DNA from: Phoronis australis
Lineage: Eukaryota > Phoronida > Phoronidae
Direction of reading: 5' to 3'
Length of the DNA stretch: 64,000 nt
NCBI GenBank assembly: GCA_002633005.1
Contig: NMRA01000157.1
Coordinates: 734,607 to 798,606 of the forward strand
In this document: in pieces, positions 62,690 to 64,000 of the stretch
Position numbering within the stretch: the first letter of the stretch is position 1
Layout of the letters: the number at the start of each line of letters is the position of its first letter
Notes under the pieces: generated by a model
The model's database searches: none
The model's input: only the letters and a program-made list of their open reading frames with translations
What the model was told of the DNA's origin: nothing
Translations under genes and position numbers: made by a program

Positions 62690-62949
62690 CTTGGAATACG
62701 ACAAGCACTCCGGACCTTGCCATAGCCATGGAGGACATCCAGAAAACATGCAACAGGATTGTCGCCAACCAGTTAGGAGGGAGCGACCACCTACCAGTCC
62801 TACTTAAGCTTTCACTACTAGAACAACCCACCGTCACAAAAAAAGCCTAGCTGGAACTACAAAAAGGCAAACTGGATGAAGTTTAAAAATCTGACAGACA
62901 CACTCTGCAGAAAAACCACCATTGACTCAAAGCAAGACATCAATATCAA
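62690..62949 (+). pseudogene. Non-LTR retrotransposon fragment (endonuclease C-terminus)
   Basis: It reads NTTSTPDLAIAMEDIQKTC, then NQLGGSDHLPVLLKLSLLE, a stop, and after a frameshift WNYKKANWMKFKNLTDTL. GSDHLPV is the terminal His motif of the APE-type endonuclease in LINE-like elements, and WNYKKANW is the usual linker towards the reverse transcriptase. The fragment is truncated at both ends and broken; the right end is the n at 62950. Confidence 0.8.
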
Positions 62950-62950
62950 N

Positions 62951-63017
62951 ATATGTCTAGGATAACCAACCAACCTTATTTTAGCTCAAAATGACATGAA
63001 AAAAGGTTGCCTTCGCC
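62951..63017 (+). mobile_element. Terminal fragment of the TTAA (Kolobok-like) element family
   Basis: ATATGTCTAGGATAACCAA ... GACATGAAAAAAGGTTGCC matches the right end of the element at 25641-26533, and is followed by TTTAAA. It begins exactly after the n at 62950. Confidence 0.75.
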
Positions 63018-63846
63018 TTTAAAACTTTGTTTACCCTTGCATATGTGCCTTTGTGCAACTTTTTAAAAGTAAATAATAGGAGACCTTATCTGAAAGTGTT
63101 ATGTGCACACTTTTTTGTCGGTGCTTCTTCTTAGTTGGTGAGCACAAGTCTCAAAGTAACTCAGAGTACAGACTAGAACTAGCTGTTTTTTGACTTAACC
63201 TACAATTTTCAAGCAAAAACAAAACAAGTTTGAGTAGTTGCAACTTGCTAAATCATCTAAAATATGACAATGATAGTACAGTGTGGAAAATTAAAAGAGT
63301 TGTTAACTTAATGACAAGTAATATTTCTTGACCAGCTTATGTGGTCATGTTATTTGATAAATGGTGTGTGTTGGGGACATGTCTGTAAACCTGTCTGTTA
63401 TTTTGCAATAAATGTTTAAAAAATAGATTTTTTGTTGCACATGCAAAATTGAAACTAAGCAACACAACCTCCAGATCACCCAGGATTGTGCATTGTAAAG
63501 GTTGACTCATTGTTATTTCTGGCACTCCATCTACTAATAAGTTTGACGTACTTACAGTAATTGTACAATGATATCGAATGAGTCTCAACTTTCGAAACAC
63601 GGCATTCAATTATTTCTTGGTATAAGTACATGAAAGATGCCTTTTTTTAGAAAAATATGTTGGCAATAACTTCTTGATGGAGATTTTTTCATTCTTTTGA
63701 GATGGAACACAAGGGGACCTTTTGCATGTTTCCAGTAGTTTGTGTGTTAGTGTTCATGAAGAGTAGAGCAAAAAGAATGGAAAAATGTGATGCTTTACAT
63801 AAAAACCAGTCATCCATCTTATGTCTTATCATTCCTCTGCTTTCAG
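63018..63846. other. Intron sequence upstream of SORL1-like exon
   Basis: No feature was recognised. It ends with the pyrimidine-rich acceptor CTCTGCTTTCAG. Confidence 0.5.
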
Positions 63847-64000
63847 ATATTCAACAGACATGGGAGAGACCTGGGACGTGCATGAGTTTTCCAAAGAAAA
63901 GATACGCGTATATGGCCTGCTGACAGAGCCTGGGGAGCACACTTCTGTCTTCTCCGTGTTTGGCTCCAAGCTGGGTCATCACAGCTGGATTATCACGAAA
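63847..64000 (+). CDS. SORL1: SORL1-like VPS10-domain exon (partial, runs off right edge)
   Basis: After the acceptor ctttcag the exon reads one base, then YSTDMGETWDVHEFSKEK, RVYGLLTEPGEHTSVFSVFG, SKLGHHSWIITK to the last base. VPS10 domains are ten-bladed propellers of sorting receptors that move cargo between Golgi and endosomes. S-x-D-x-G-x-T-W is their Asp-box. The block VYGLLTEPGE...F.IFGS...HSW matches human SORL1 (SorLA) better than sortilin or SorCS, placing this in the last blade, around human residue 600-650. Only one exon is visible, so SORL1 is favoured, not proven. Confidence 0.85.

Overview
This is nuclear DNA from an animal. It carries intron-rich genes with GT-AG splice sites, many short repeats and transposon remnants, one long N gap and five isolated n bases. 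Protein matches (SLC22A18-, RAB32/38-, SMNDC1- and SORL1-like) plus abundant, polymorphic non-autonomous DNA transposons suggest a highly heterozygous marine invertebrate. A cephalochordate or another invertebrate deuterostome is most likely, but the species cannot be fixed from the sequence. Protein families were recognised by eye from remembered family sequences, not by a search.

Layout. (1) 1-9.3 kb, minus strand: eight coding exons of an SLC22A18-like membrane transporter. The 3' end runs off the left edge and one internal segment was not found. Its introns hold two 18-bp minisatellites and several dispersed repeats. (2) 9.3-25.4 kb: no recognisable coding exon. It holds foldback elements, a 603-base N gap, a 25-bp minisatellite, a palindrome of about 650 bp, and a 2.06-kb direct duplication with an n at its junction. 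(3) 25.5-42.2 kb, plus strand: a RAB32/RAB38-family small GTPase. All GTP-binding motifs are readable over five exons; the first coding exon is not identified. The last exon occurs twice because a multi-kilobase block is repeated around an n. The introns contain a TTAA-flanked Kolobok-like element, a hAT-like MITE, a THAP-encoding P-like element, and a TIR element present in one copy of the repeat and absent from the other. (4) 42.4-46.6 kb: intergenic space between convergent genes. (5) 46.7-54.2 kb, minus strand: complete six-exon SMNDC1 (SPF30), a Tudor-domain splicing factor. Beside exon 3 is a tandem array built from the tail of that exon and its 5' splice site. Intron 1 has a tRNA-derived SINE. 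(6) 54.2-63.8 kb: nothing recognisable except a non-LTR retrotransposon fragment abutting the end of a TTAA-type element at an n. (7) 63,847-64,000, plus strand: one exon of a SORL1-like VPS10 domain, cut by the window edge.

The genes are unrelated housekeeping or trafficking genes and form no pathway unit. The interest lies in genome architecture: three of the five single n positions sit between direct duplicates, which looks like two haplotypes left unmerged. Comparing the copies gives natural filled and empty transposon sites. I found no prokaryotic-type system, CRISPR array or novel gene cluster.
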